DNA of 64,000 nt, taken from assembly GCA_963848475.1 (NCBI GenBank), contig CAWKDW010000021.1, positions 566,540 to 630,539 of the forward strand, given 5' to 3'. Below are positions 19,217 through 27,104 of this stretch, piece after piece. A program made the position numbers and the translations under genes. The stretch's first letter is position 1, and the number at the start of each line of letters is the position of its first letter. Under the pieces are notes generated by a model, which searched no databases, was not told the DNA's origin, and saw only the letters and a list, made by a program, of their open reading frames with translations. Origin of the DNA: Solirubrobacter sp963848475 (lineage in GTDB: Bacteria; Actinomycetota; Thermoleophilia; Solirubrobacterales; Solirubrobacteraceae).

Positions 19217-21241
19217 TCAGCCGGTGGGCGTGATGCCCGCCGGCTTGCGCGGCGTGTAGAGCCAGACGCGGAAGAACGTGTCGAGCTGCTTGCCCGAGAT
19301 GCGCTCGGCGAGCGCGATGAACTGGGCAATCGTCACCGGGTGTCCGCGGCGCGTCGTTCCCCAGCGGCGCAGCAGGCGGAAGAAGTCGTCATCGCCGATC
19401 CGCTTGCGCAGCGCGTGCAGGGTCATCGCGCCGCGGGTGTAGATCGGTGAGTTGAGCAGGTCCAAGGGTCCTGGGTCGCCGATCTTCACCCGCCAGCCCT
19501 CCGACGAGGCGGGCGTGCGGGCATAGGCGTCGAAGATCGCCTGCGCGGTCATCTTCCCGTGGCGCTCGCTCCAGATCCATTCGGCGTAGGACGCGAAGCC
19601 CTCGTTGAGCCAGATGTTGCGCCAGGAGGCGAGCGGCAGGGCGTCGCCGACCCACTGGTGCGCAAGCTCGTGGACGACCACGAGCTCGTTGTCCTCGCCC
19701 GCGGCGTCCTCGAAGAACGCGGGTGAGTAGATCGGGCGCGTCTGGTTCTCCAGCGCGAAGCCGAGGGTGCGGACGTTGTCGACGATCGAGCCGCCGGTCG
19801 AGAACGGATACGGGCCGAAGAGATCGGAGAGGAAGCGCAGGATCTCGGGCTGGCGCGCCAGCGCGAGCTGGGCGGAGGCGCCGACGCTGGGCGGCGCATC
19901 CTTGATCGTGCCGCTGAACCAGTCGTTCGGGTTCGCCGGGCTGCCGGCCGGTGCGCCGGGGACGGTCCAGCCGTCGAGCGTGTCACCGTCGTCCTCGAAC
20001 GACGTCGATCCGGGCCCGCTGGACACTCGCACGTCGTCGACGTACACGCCGGTGTACTGCGTGAGCGCGTCGCTGACGGCGGTCAGCGAGACCTCGACGG
20101 ACTTCCCGGCGTAGGGCTCGAGATCGATGCTCCAGCGCTCGTAGCCGCGGCTCGTCCCGCTGGCCGCCCACCACGCGCCGGTCGTCCCGCGCGAGCCGCA
20201 GCCGCCGAGCTTCCTCGGCGTCTGGTAGTGGCGCAGGAACGGGTGCAGCTTCAGCGTCGCGAGGCAGTCGTAGCCGGTGAAGCGCCCGTTGTGCCCTTCC
20301 TGGTCGGGCAGGGTCGTCCAGTCCTGGCCGCCCGCCGTACGCGCTTCGACCATGAAGAAGTCGGCTTCCGGCTCGGTGTCGCGGTGCACGCGAAACGACA
20401 GCGTCCCGCCGCTGGCGGGAACCTCGAGGGTCCGTGTGAGCCGCTTATAAGCGGGTTGGCCGACCCCGCTCAGCGCGTAGCGCGCACCGGTGCGCGGCTT
20501 CGGCTGGGTCATCAGGGCGGGATCGATCGCGTCCCAGTACTTGATGCCGTCGACCTCGTAGGCGCGCAGGTCGAACTGGCCGATCGAAGCGGTCGCGAGG
20601 TACGGCGCCATCGGCTCGCGGGCCTCCCACTTCCACGTCGTACGGGAACCGCGGCGCTCGACGCCGACCAGCGCGCCGTTGGCGATCGCCTCCAGCCCGC
20701 GCGGGACGGTGATCGCGAACGAGTAGGCCGCGGTGTCGGACGGGTGGTCGTTGACCGGGAACCAGGTGGCGGCGCCGTCGGGTTCGCCCGCGATCAGGAC
20801 GCCGTCGGAGGTGGGGATGACGCCGGTCTGGCCGTTGGACTTCGGCACCCCGTCGTAGGCGATCACGGTCCTGAAGCGCCTGCCCGCATGCAGCGACGTG
20901 CGCGGAGTGATCGTAAGCTCACCGCCGCTGCGCCGGAAACCCGCCCGGACACCCGCGACCTTGACCGAGCGCACCTTCAGCCCGTCGAGGTCGAGATTGA
21001 AGCTCGACAGCGCCTGTCTGGCCGTGGCCTCGATCGTCGCGACCCCGCGCAGCCGGCGGCTCTTCGGCGAGTACGCGAGGTCGAGGCCGTAGTGGCGGAC
21101 GTCGTAGCCGCCGTTGCCGGCCTTGGGGAAATACGGGTCGCCGATCCCGCTCGCGCCGGGCGCGGCGGCGTGCGCGGTCTGTGCCGAGACGACGAGGATC
21201 AGCCCGGCGAGGACGGCCGCGGCCGGTCGGTGCCCGATCAT
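19217..21241 (-). CDS. Secreted M1-family zinc aminopeptidase with inserted beta domain
   Basis: 674 residues. A signal peptide (about 1-26) is followed by the M1 N-terminal saddle domain (YDVRHYGLDLAYSP) and the catalytic domain. HELAHQWVGD (about 523) and LNEGFASYAEW (about 545) supply the HExxH-x18-E zinc site. Between them, roughly residues 240-450, lies a beta-rich insertion (TLEVPASGGTLSFRVHRDTE, YTGVYVDDVRVSS, SFEDDGDTLDGW). It resembles immune-inhibitor-A type domains and interrupts the usual link to PEILRFLSDLFGPYPFSTGG. The usual GAMEN motif is not obvious; ALENQTRPIYSP occupies that place. It probably trims extracellular peptides. A small cysteine protein gene lies just upstream. 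Confidence 0.9.
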   Translation of the reverse strand: MIGHRPAAAVLAGLILVVSAQTAHAAAPGASGIGDPYFPKAGNGGYDVRHYGLDLAYSPKSRRLRGVATIEATARQALSSFNLDLDGLKVRSVKVAGVRAGFRRSGGELTITPRTSLHAGRRFRTVIAYDGVPKSNGQTGVIPTSDGVLIAGEPDGAATWFPVNDHPSDTAAYSFAITVPRGLEAIANGALVGVERRGSRTTWKWEAREPMAPYLATASIGQFDLRAYEVDGIKYWDAIDPALMTQPKPRTGARYALSGVGQPAYKRLTRTLEVPASGGTLSFRVHRDTEPEADFFMVEARTAGGQDWTTLPDQEGHNGRFTGYDCLATLKLHPFLRHYQTPRKLGGCGSRGTTGAWWAASGTSRGYERWSIDLEPYAGKSVEVSLTAVSDALTQYTGVYVDDVRVSSGPGSTSFEDDGDTLDGWTVPGAPAGSPANPNDWFSGTIKDAPPSVGASAQLALARQPEILRFLSDLFGPYPFSTGGSIVDNVRTLGFALENQTRPIYSPAFFEDAAGEDNELVVVHELAHQWVGDALPLASWRNIWLNEGFASYAEWIWSERHGKMTAQAIFDAYARTPASSEGWRVKIGDPGPLDLLNSPIYTRGAMTLHALRKRIGDDDFFRLLRRWGTTRRGHPVTIAQFIALAERISGKQLDTFFRVWLYTPRKPAGITPTG

Positions 21242-21247
21242 CTCGCG

Positions 21248-21433
21248 CTACAAGGCCTCGTAGCCCGCGAGGTCCAGGCAGACCACGCAGAACGGCCATG
21301 GCGGGTTCCACGGCCAGCCGGTGACGTCCTTGCCGCAGAGCGCGGTGTCCGGGTCGTCCTCGGGCACGATGTGGCAGATCTTCTCGCCGTCGTGCGTCGG
21401 ACCGTGGACCTTCTCGTGCTCAGGTGAGGTCAC
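21248..21433 (-). CDS. Small four-cysteine protein, DUF3039-like
   Basis: 61 residues from the GTG at 21433; longer in-frame starts would overlap the carboxyltransferase gene. It contains KICHIVPEDDPDTALCGK and, 20 residues on, FCVVCLDLAGYE. The ALCGK...CxxC spacing recalls actinobacterial DUF3039 zinc-ribbon-like proteins, a tentative resemblance. The CxxC with the upstream cysteines and histidines could bind one zinc ion. It lies between the carboxyltransferase and the M1 peptidase on the same strand. Confidence 0.55.
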   Translation of the reverse strand: MTSPEHEKVHGPTHDGEKICHIVPEDDPDTALCGKDVTGWPWNPPWPFCVVCLDLAGYEAL

Positions 21434-21452
21434 CGCCTGCAATTTGTACCGG

Positions 21453-22988
21453 CTACATGCGGAAGACGCCGTAGCCAACGTCCTCCAGCGGCGCGCCGGC
21501 GCACGCGGACAGCGCGAGCCCGAGCACGTCGCGCGTGTCGCGCGGGTCGATCACGCCGTCGTCCCAGAGCCGCGCGGTCGCGTAGTACGGCTGCCCCTGG
21601 CGCTCGTATTGCTCCTGCAGCTGGGCGCCGACCTCCGGCTGGCCGACGGTCTCCATCACCGTCGCGGCCTGGACGCCGCCCATCACGCTGATCCGCGCGT
21701 TGGGCCACATGAAGAGGAAGCGCGGCGAGTACGCGCGCCCGCACATGCCGTAGTTGCCGGCGCCGAAGGAGCCGCCGACGATCACGGTCAGCTTCGGCAC
21801 ACGCGCACAGCTCACCGCGGTGACCAGCTTCGCGCCGTGCTTGGCGATCCCGCCCGCCTCGTACTCGCGCCCGACCATGAAGCCACTGATGTTCTGCAGG
21901 AAGACCAGCGGGATCTTGCGCCGGTCGCAGAGCTCGATGAAGTGAGCGCCCTTCAACGCCGACTCGCTGAACAGGATCCCGTTGTTGGCCAGGATCCCGA
22001 CCGGGTGGCCGTGCAGCCGCGCGAAACCGCAGACCAGCGTCGTGCCGTACAGCGCCTTGAACTCGTGGAAGTGGGAGCCGTCCACGAGCCGCGCGATCAG
22101 CTCGTGCGGGTCGTAGGGCTTGCGGACGTCCGCGGGAACCACGCCGTAGATGCCGTCCGGGTCGTGCGCGGGCGGCTCGACCGGCGCGCGCTGCCAGGGC
22201 GTGGGCTCGGGGGCGGGAAGCGTCGCCACGATGCTGCGCACGATGTCCAGCGCGTGCTCGTCGTCGTCGGCGAGGTGGTCGGTGACACCGCTGGTACGCG
22301 AGTGCAGGTCGCCGCCGCCGAGGTCCTCCGCGCTGACCTCCTCGCCGGTCGCCGCCTTCACCAGCGGCGGGCCGCCGAGGAAGATCGTGCCCTGCTCGCG
22401 GACGATCACGCACTCGTCGCTCATCGCGGGCACGTAGGCGCCGCCGGCCGTGCAGGAGCCCATCACGGCCGCGATCTGCGGGATGCCCAGCTTGGACATC
22501 GTCGCCTGATTGAAGAAGATCCGGCCGAAGTGCTCGCGGTCGGGGAAGACCTCGTCCTGCAGCGGCAGGAAGGCACCGCCGGAGTCGACGAGGTAGATGC
22601 ACGGAAGCCGGTTGTGCAGCGCCACCTCCTGCGCGCGCAGGTGCTTCTTGACCGTCATCGGGTAGTAGGTGCCGCCCTTGACCGTGGCGTCGTTGGCGAC
22701 GATCACGCACTCGCGTCCGCAGACGCGGCCGACGCCGGTGACGATCCCGGCGCCCGGCGCGTCGCCGTCGTACATCCCGTGCGCGGCCAGCGGCGAGAGC
22801 TCCAGGAACGGCGCGCCCTTGTCGAGCAGGCGGTCGACGCGCTCGCGCGGCAGCAGCTTCCCGCGCGACGTGTGCCGCGCACGTGACTTCTCGCCGCCGC
22901 CGAGCCGCACCCGCTCGAGCTGCTCGCGCAGGTCGGCGGCCAGCGCCTCGTGGGCCGCGGTGTTGGCCTTGAACTCGTCCGTCGTCAT
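21453..22988 (-). CDS. Acyl-CoA carboxylase carboxyltransferase subunit (MccB-like)
   Basis: 511 residues from the ATG at 22988. Carboxyltransferase fold with both halves: RGKLLPRERVDRLLD, CIYLVDSGGAFLPLQDEVFP, IPQIAAVMGSCTAGGAYVPAM and GTIFLGGPPLVKAATGEEV. FLQNISGFMVGREYEAGG, KLTVIVGGSFGAGNYGMCGRAY and WPNARISVMGG follow. This combination is typical of methylcrotonoyl-CoA carboxylase beta subunits, acting in leucine breakdown. It transfers carboxyl from biotin to the acyl-CoA. As read, its frame continues upstream into the biotin-carrier domain without a stop, probably because of one extra base near 22995. It is last in the acyl-CoA dehydrogenase-biotin carboxylase-carboxyltransferase operon. 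Confidence 0.93.
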   Translation of the reverse strand: MTTDEFKANTAAHEALAADLREQLERVRLGGGEKSRARHTSRGKLLPRERVDRLLDKGAPFLELSPLAAHGMYDGDAPGAGIVTGVGRVCGRECVIVANDATVKGGTYYPMTVKKHLRAQEVALHNRLPCIYLVDSGGAFLPLQDEVFPDREHFGRIFFNQATMSKLGIPQIAAVMGSCTAGGAYVPAMSDECVIVREQGTIFLGGPPLVKAATGEEVSAEDLGGGDLHSRTSGVTDHLADDDEHALDIVRSIVATLPAPEPTPWQRAPVEPPAHDPDGIYGVVPADVRKPYDPHELIARLVDGSHFHEFKALYGTTLVCGFARLHGHPVGILANNGILFSESALKGAHFIELCDRRKIPLVFLQNISGFMVGREYEAGGIAKHGAKLVTAVSCARVPKLTVIVGGSFGAGNYGMCGRAYSPRFLFMWPNARISVMGGVQAATVMETVGQPEVGAQLQEQYERQGQPYYATARLWDDGVIDPRDTRDVLGLALSACAGAPLEDVGYGVFRM

Positions 22989-24782
22989 GCCGACTTCAAC
23001 CTTCGCCACGGTCTGGTCGCGCCCGACCTTGTCGCCCACGGACACGCTCAGCTCGGTCACGGTCCCGTCGATCGGTGCCGTCAGAGCGAGCTCCATCTTC
23101 ATCGACTCGAGCACGACGATCGTCTGGCCCGCCTCGACCGCGTCGCCCACAGCGCACGGGACGAGCAGGACGGAGCCGGGCATCGGCGCCCGCAACTCGC
23201 CGTCGGCGTGCGCGTGGTGGACGTCCTCGGCGGTCGCCTCGGTCACCTGCCAGGCCCAGCCCTCGTGCGCCAGCCAGCCGTCGAGGTAGGTGAAGCGGCC
23301 CGCCACCGGCGTCGCCTTGCAGCACGACGTCGATCGGCTCGCCGCCGTCGACCGCGAGCTTCCAGTACGACGGCGCGCGCTGAGCCGCCGAGGCGCCAGC
23401 CGTCGCGGCGCTCGAACGGGTCGTCGCCGGCCCGCTCGACCGCCCGCGCCATCGCCAGCGAGGCCGCGGTCCGCGCGACCTGCTCGTCGCTCAGCGGCGG
23501 AGCCGGCGGCGAAAGGCGCCCGATCAGGCCGGTGTCCATCTCCCCCGCGCGCACGTCCTCGCGCGCGAGCAGCGAGCGCAGAAAGCCCGTGTTGGTGGTC
23601 AGACCGAGGATCGCGGTGCCGGCCAGCGCGCGGTCCAGCCGCGCCAGCGCCGTCGCCCGGTCGGGGCCGTAGGCGATCACCTTGGCGATCATCGAGTCGT
23701 AGTCGGTGCCGACCACCGAGCCGGTCTCGACCGCGGCATCGACACGCACGCCGGTCGGGTACTCAGCCAGCAGCACCGGGCCGGCGGACGGGAAGAAGCT
23801 CGCGTCCTCGGCGTTGATGCGCGCCTCGATGGCGTGACCGCTGAGCTCGACCTTGACGTCAAGCGCCTCCCCGGCGGCGACCCGCAGCTGCAGCTCGACC
23901 AGATCCAGGCCCGTGACCAGCTCGGTCACCGGATGCTCGACCTGCAGCCGCGCGTTCATCTCCAAAAAGAAGTGCAGCGACGGATCGTCGGCATCGGCGA
24001 TGAACTCGACGGTGCCGGCGCCCGTGTACCCGGCGGCGACGGCGAGCGCCACGGCCTCACGCCCCAGCACCTCACGCAGCTCCGGCGAGACGACCGGTGA
24101 CGGCGACTCCTCGAGCACCTTCTGATGGCGCCGCTGCAGCGAGCATTCGCGCTCCCCGAGCGAGATCACGTTGCCGTGCGCGTCGCCGATGACCTGCACC
24201 TCGATGTGCCGCGCCCGCGGCAGGAAGCGCTCAATGAAGACGCGGTCGTCGCCGAAGCCCGCGAGCGCCTCGCGCCCGGCGGCGGCCAGCGCCTCGTCCA
24301 GGCCCTCGGGCGACTCGACGACCCGCATCCCGCGGCCGCCGCCGCCCGCCGCCGCCTTCACGAGCAGCGGGTAGGCGTCCGAGACGCGCGCGTCGTCGAC
24401 GCTGAAGGACTCGACGACCGGCACACCGGCGCGCGCGGCCGCCGCCTTGGCCGTGACCTTGTCGCCCATCAGCTCGATCGCCTCCGGCGACGGGCCGACG
24501 AAGACCACGCCCGCCCGCACGCATGCGCGCGCCAGCTCGGCGTTCTCGGACAGGAAGCCGTAGCCGGGGTGCAGCGCGTCGGCCCCGCCGGCGGCCTCGA
24601 TCACATCGGAGATCGAAAGGTAGGACGAAACTCGCACCGCCTCGTCGGCCTCGCGCACGTGCGGTGCCGCCAGCGTCGGCATCGGTGTAGATCGCGACCG
24701 AGCGGATCCCGAGCGCCCGCAGCGTCCGGATCACGCGCCGGGCGATCTCACCGCGGTTGGCGACGAGGACCGACGAGAACAT
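22985..24782 (-). CDS. Biotin carboxylase / biotin carrier subunit, frameshifted
   Basis: Biotin carboxylase (VLVANRGEIARRVIRTLRAL; GPSPEAIELMGDKVTAK; ATP-grasp AAAGGGGRGMRVV; EMNARLQVEHPVTE) followed by a C-terminal biotin carrier domain with the biotinylation site VLESMKMEL. As read the gene is broken three times inside (about 24676, 23375, 23312), each explained by one extra C or G. A fourth extra base near 22995 would explain the missing stop: removing it gives GCA-TGA overlapping the carboxyltransferase ATG. With all four corrected the gene is 597 codons and exactly in register. It carboxylates biotin at the expense of ATP. The ATG overlaps the acyl-CoA dehydrogenase stop (TGATG). Confidence 0.88.
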
Positions 24783-25915
24783 CAGGCGCCGAGCGCGCGG
24801 GCGATGACCATGTGCTGGACCTCGTCGGTGCCCTCGCCGATCGTGAGGATCTTGGCGTCCCGGTACATACGGCAGACCGGGTACTCCTCGATGTAGCCGT
24901 AGCCGCCGTGGATCTGGACGGCCTCCTCGGCGCAGCGCACCGCCAGCCGGCCCGTCTTGAGCTTGGCCTGGGCCGCGGTCAGCGAGAAGTTGCGGCCCTT
25001 GTCCTTCAGGAACGCCGCCTTGTAGACGAGCAGCCGCGCGGCCTCGATCTCGGTCGCCATGTCGGCGAGCTTGGTCTGGATGGCCTGGTACTTGGAGATC
25101 GGCTTGCCGAAGGCGCGCCGCTCCTTGGCGTAGGCCAGCGCCTGATCCAAGGCGCCCTGCGCGAGACCGACGCCCATCGCCGCGACGCCGATGCGGCCGA
25201 TGTCGAGCACCTGCAGGAACTGCTTGAAGCCGCCGCCGCGCGGGCCGAGGAGGTTCGCCTCCGGAACGATGCAGTCCTCGAACGTCAACGGACGCGTGTC
25301 GGACGCGTTCCAGCCCATCTTGCGGTAGGGCTCGCCCTGCGAGTACCCCGGCGTGCCGTTCGGGACGATCAGGTTGGAGATCTCGTCCTCACCGGTCTTG
25401 GCGGTGATGCAGACGACGCCCGAGATGTCGGTCCCGGCGTTGGTGATGAACTGCTTGGTGCCGTTGACCGTCCACTCGCCGGCGTCCAGCGTTGCGCGCG
25501 TGCGGACGTTGCCGGCGTCCGAGCCCGCCTCGGGCTCGGTCAGGCCGAAGGCGCCGAGGATCTCGCCCGACGTCAGCTTCGGCATCCACTCCTGCTTTTG
25601 CTCCTCGGTCCCGAACAGGTAGATCGGCTGCGTGCCGAGCGACGTGTGGGCGCAGAGCGTGATCGCCACCGAGGAGTCCACGCGCGTGAGCTCCTCGACC
25701 GCGATCGCGTAGGCCAGCGAGTCGCCGCCGCCTCCGCCGTACTCCTCCGGGAACGGGATGCCCATCAGCCCGAGCTCGCCGAGCTGCTTGACGATCGCGT
25801 ACGGGAACGCCTTCGTGCGGTCGAGCTCCTCCGCAACCGGAGCCACCTCCCCCTCGGCGAAGTCGCGCACCGTGCGGCGGATCAGCTCGTGGTCGTCGGG
25901 GAGATCGAAGTTCAT
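24782..25915 (-). CDS. Acyl-CoA dehydrogenase (isovaleryl-CoA dehydrogenase-like)
   Basis: 377 residues from the ATG at 25915; twelve more codons upstream would run through the promoter. Flavoprotein oxidising acyl-CoA to enoyl-CoA. Motifs: FPEEYGGGGGDSLAYAIAVEE, AFGLTEPEAGSDAGN, TKQFITNAG, KERRAFGKPISKYQAIQ, QIHGGYGYIEEYPVCRMYRDAKILTIGEGTDEVQ. Together with the downstream MccA/MccB-like carboxylase it points to leucine/isovalerate catabolism (isovaleryl-CoA to 3-methylcrotonyl-CoA to 3-methylglutaconyl-CoA). A TATAAG box ending six bases before the ATG indicates a leaderless transcript, with a palindrome overlapping the promoter. A TetR gene is divergent 34 bases away. Confidence 0.93.
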   Translation of the reverse strand: MNFDLPDDHELIRRTVRDFAEGEVAPVAEELDRTKAFPYAIVKQLGELGLMGIPFPEEYGGGGGDSLAYAIAVEELTRVDSSVAITLCAHTSLGTQPIYLFGTEEQKQEWMPKLTSGEILGAFGLTEPEAGSDAGNVRTRATLDAGEWTVNGTKQFITNAGTDISGVVCITAKTGEDEISNLIVPNGTPGYSQGEPYRKMGWNASDTRPLTFEDCIVPEANLLGPRGGGFKQFLQVLDIGRIGVAAMGVGLAQGALDQALAYAKERRAFGKPISKYQAIQTKLADMATEIEAARLLVYKAAFLKDKGRNFSLTAAQAKLKTGRLAVRCAEEAVQIHGGYGYIEEYPVCRMYRDAKILTIGEGTDEVQHMVIARALGA

Positions 25916-25949
25916 GCGATACTTATACCGAACGCCCGTTACAAACACC
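25916..25949. promoter_or_regulatory. Divergent promoter with TetR-type operator candidate
   Basis: On the minus strand TATAAG (25927-25922) ends six bases before the acyl-CoA dehydrogenase ATG, predicting transcription from the A of the start codon. Next to it, TACCGAACGCCCGTTACA (25926-25943) carries inverted arms AACG/CGTT around CC, a plausible operator for the divergently encoded TetR protein. Only 34 bases separate the two start codons. Confidence 0.5.
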
Positions 25950-26531
25950 ATGTCGAAGCCGCCAACCTCCCCCGCGCTCCGTGAGCGCTACGACCGCCGC
26001 CAGCAGCAGGTCGTGACCACCGCCGCCGCACTCTTCGCGCGGCGCGGCTTCCAGGTCACGAGCATGGACGAGCTGAGCGAGGCCACCGGGCTGGGCAGCG
26101 GCGGGCTCTACCACTACATCGGCTCCAAGCAGAAGCTGCTGTTCGAGATCTTCGGGCAGCTGATGCACCCGCTGCTCGACCAGGCGGCGGAGATCGAGGC
26201 CAACGCGCAACCGCCAGAGCAGCAACTGCGCGAGCTGGTCCGCGCCTGGGTGGCGCACATCGCGACGCATCTCGACCACATGGCCGTCTTCGCCCAGGAA
26301 CGCCACGCGATCGAGCACGAGCCCGAGTGGGAGCAGGTCCGCGCCAGCCGCGACGCCTTCGAGGCGATCCTCGCCCGCCGGCTGGCCGCGGTCGGCCTGA
26401 CCGACCGGCTCGCGCACTTCGCCCTGCTCGGCATGGTCAACCACACCGCCACCTGGCTCAAGCCCGGCGGCCGGCTGAGCGCCGAGCAGATCGCCGACGG
26501 CTACTGCGACATGCTGCTGCCGAGCACGTGA
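25950..26531 (+). CDS. TetR-family transcriptional regulator
   Basis: 193 residues from the ATG at 25950. TetR helix-turn-helix (about 20-62): VVTTAAALFARRGFQVTSMD, LSEATGLGSGGLYHYIGSKQ, LLFEIFGQLM. The C-terminal helical domain is of the type binding acyl-CoA ligands in fatty-acid and branched-chain regulators. Its position divergent from the acyl-CoA dehydrogenase/carboxylase operon implies it controls that operon and itself through the shared 34-base region. Its stop overlaps the GTG of the acetyltransferase gene by four bases. Confidence 0.92.
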   Translation: MSKPPTSPALRERYDRRQQQVVTTAAALFARRGFQVTSMDELSEATGLGSGGLYHYIGSKQKLLFEIFGQLMHPLLDQAAEIEANAQPPEQQLRELVRAWVAHIATHLDHMAVFAQERHAIEHEPEWEQVRASRDAFEAILARRLAAVGLTDRLAHFALLGMVNHTATWLKPGGRLSAEQIADGYCDMLLPST

Positions 26532-26998
26532 TCCGCTGGGCCGAAGCCGCCGACGAGCCCGCGCTGCGCGCGCTGGATCTCGCGACCTGGACCTCTCTCT
26601 CCAGCCCGGCGCCCGCGCCGCCACCCGATCAGCCGTTCGAGCTCGACGGCGTGCTGGTCTCCGAGCTCGCGGACGGCATCGCGGGCTACGTCAAGCTCGG
26701 GCCGCTGTTCCCGCTGGAGTCCGCCCGCCACGTGCTCGAGATCAAGGCGCTCGCCGTGTCGCCCGCCCATCGCCGGCGCGGCGTCGGCCGTGCGCTGATG
26801 GAGGCCGCGATCCGCGAGGCACGGAGCGCCGGCGCGCAGCGACTGAACCTGCGCGTGCTCAGCCACAACACGGACGCCCGCGCGCTCTACGCCCGCTGTG
26901 GCTTCACGGTCGAGGGCGTCCTGCACGGTCTGTTCCGGCTCGACGGCGTCTACGTCGATGACATCCAGCTGACAATGCCGCTCGCCGCGCCCGCCTGA
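26528..26998 (+). CDS. GNAT-family N-acetyltransferase
   Basis: 156 residues from the GTG at 26528 in a GTGA overlap with the TetR stop. Acetyl-CoA binding motif A is clear: VLEIKALAVSPAHRRRGVGR followed by ALMEAAIREARSAGAQ (Q/RxxGxG/A as RRRGVGRAL), then LRVLSHNTDARALYARCGF and VEGVLHGLFRLDGVYVDD. This resembles RimI/PhnO-like acetyltransferases. The substrate is unknown. Co-transcription with the TetR gene is likely. Confidence 0.9.
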   Translation: MIRWAEAADEPALRALDLATWTSLSSPAPAPPPDQPFELDGVLVSELADGIAGYVKLGPLFPLESARHVLEIKALAVSPAHRRRGVGRALMEAAIREARSAGAQRLNLRVLSHNTDARALYARCGFTVEGVLHGLFRLDGVYVDDIQLTMPLAAPA

Positions 26999-27104
26999 GC
27001 GGCGCCGTTCGACAGGCAGTCGCCGCGCTTCCGACCGCCGGGCCATCTTCAGGCCGCGGATCGGATGGAAGGATCGCGAGCGGTCAACTTCTGGGAGGGA
27101 ACCC

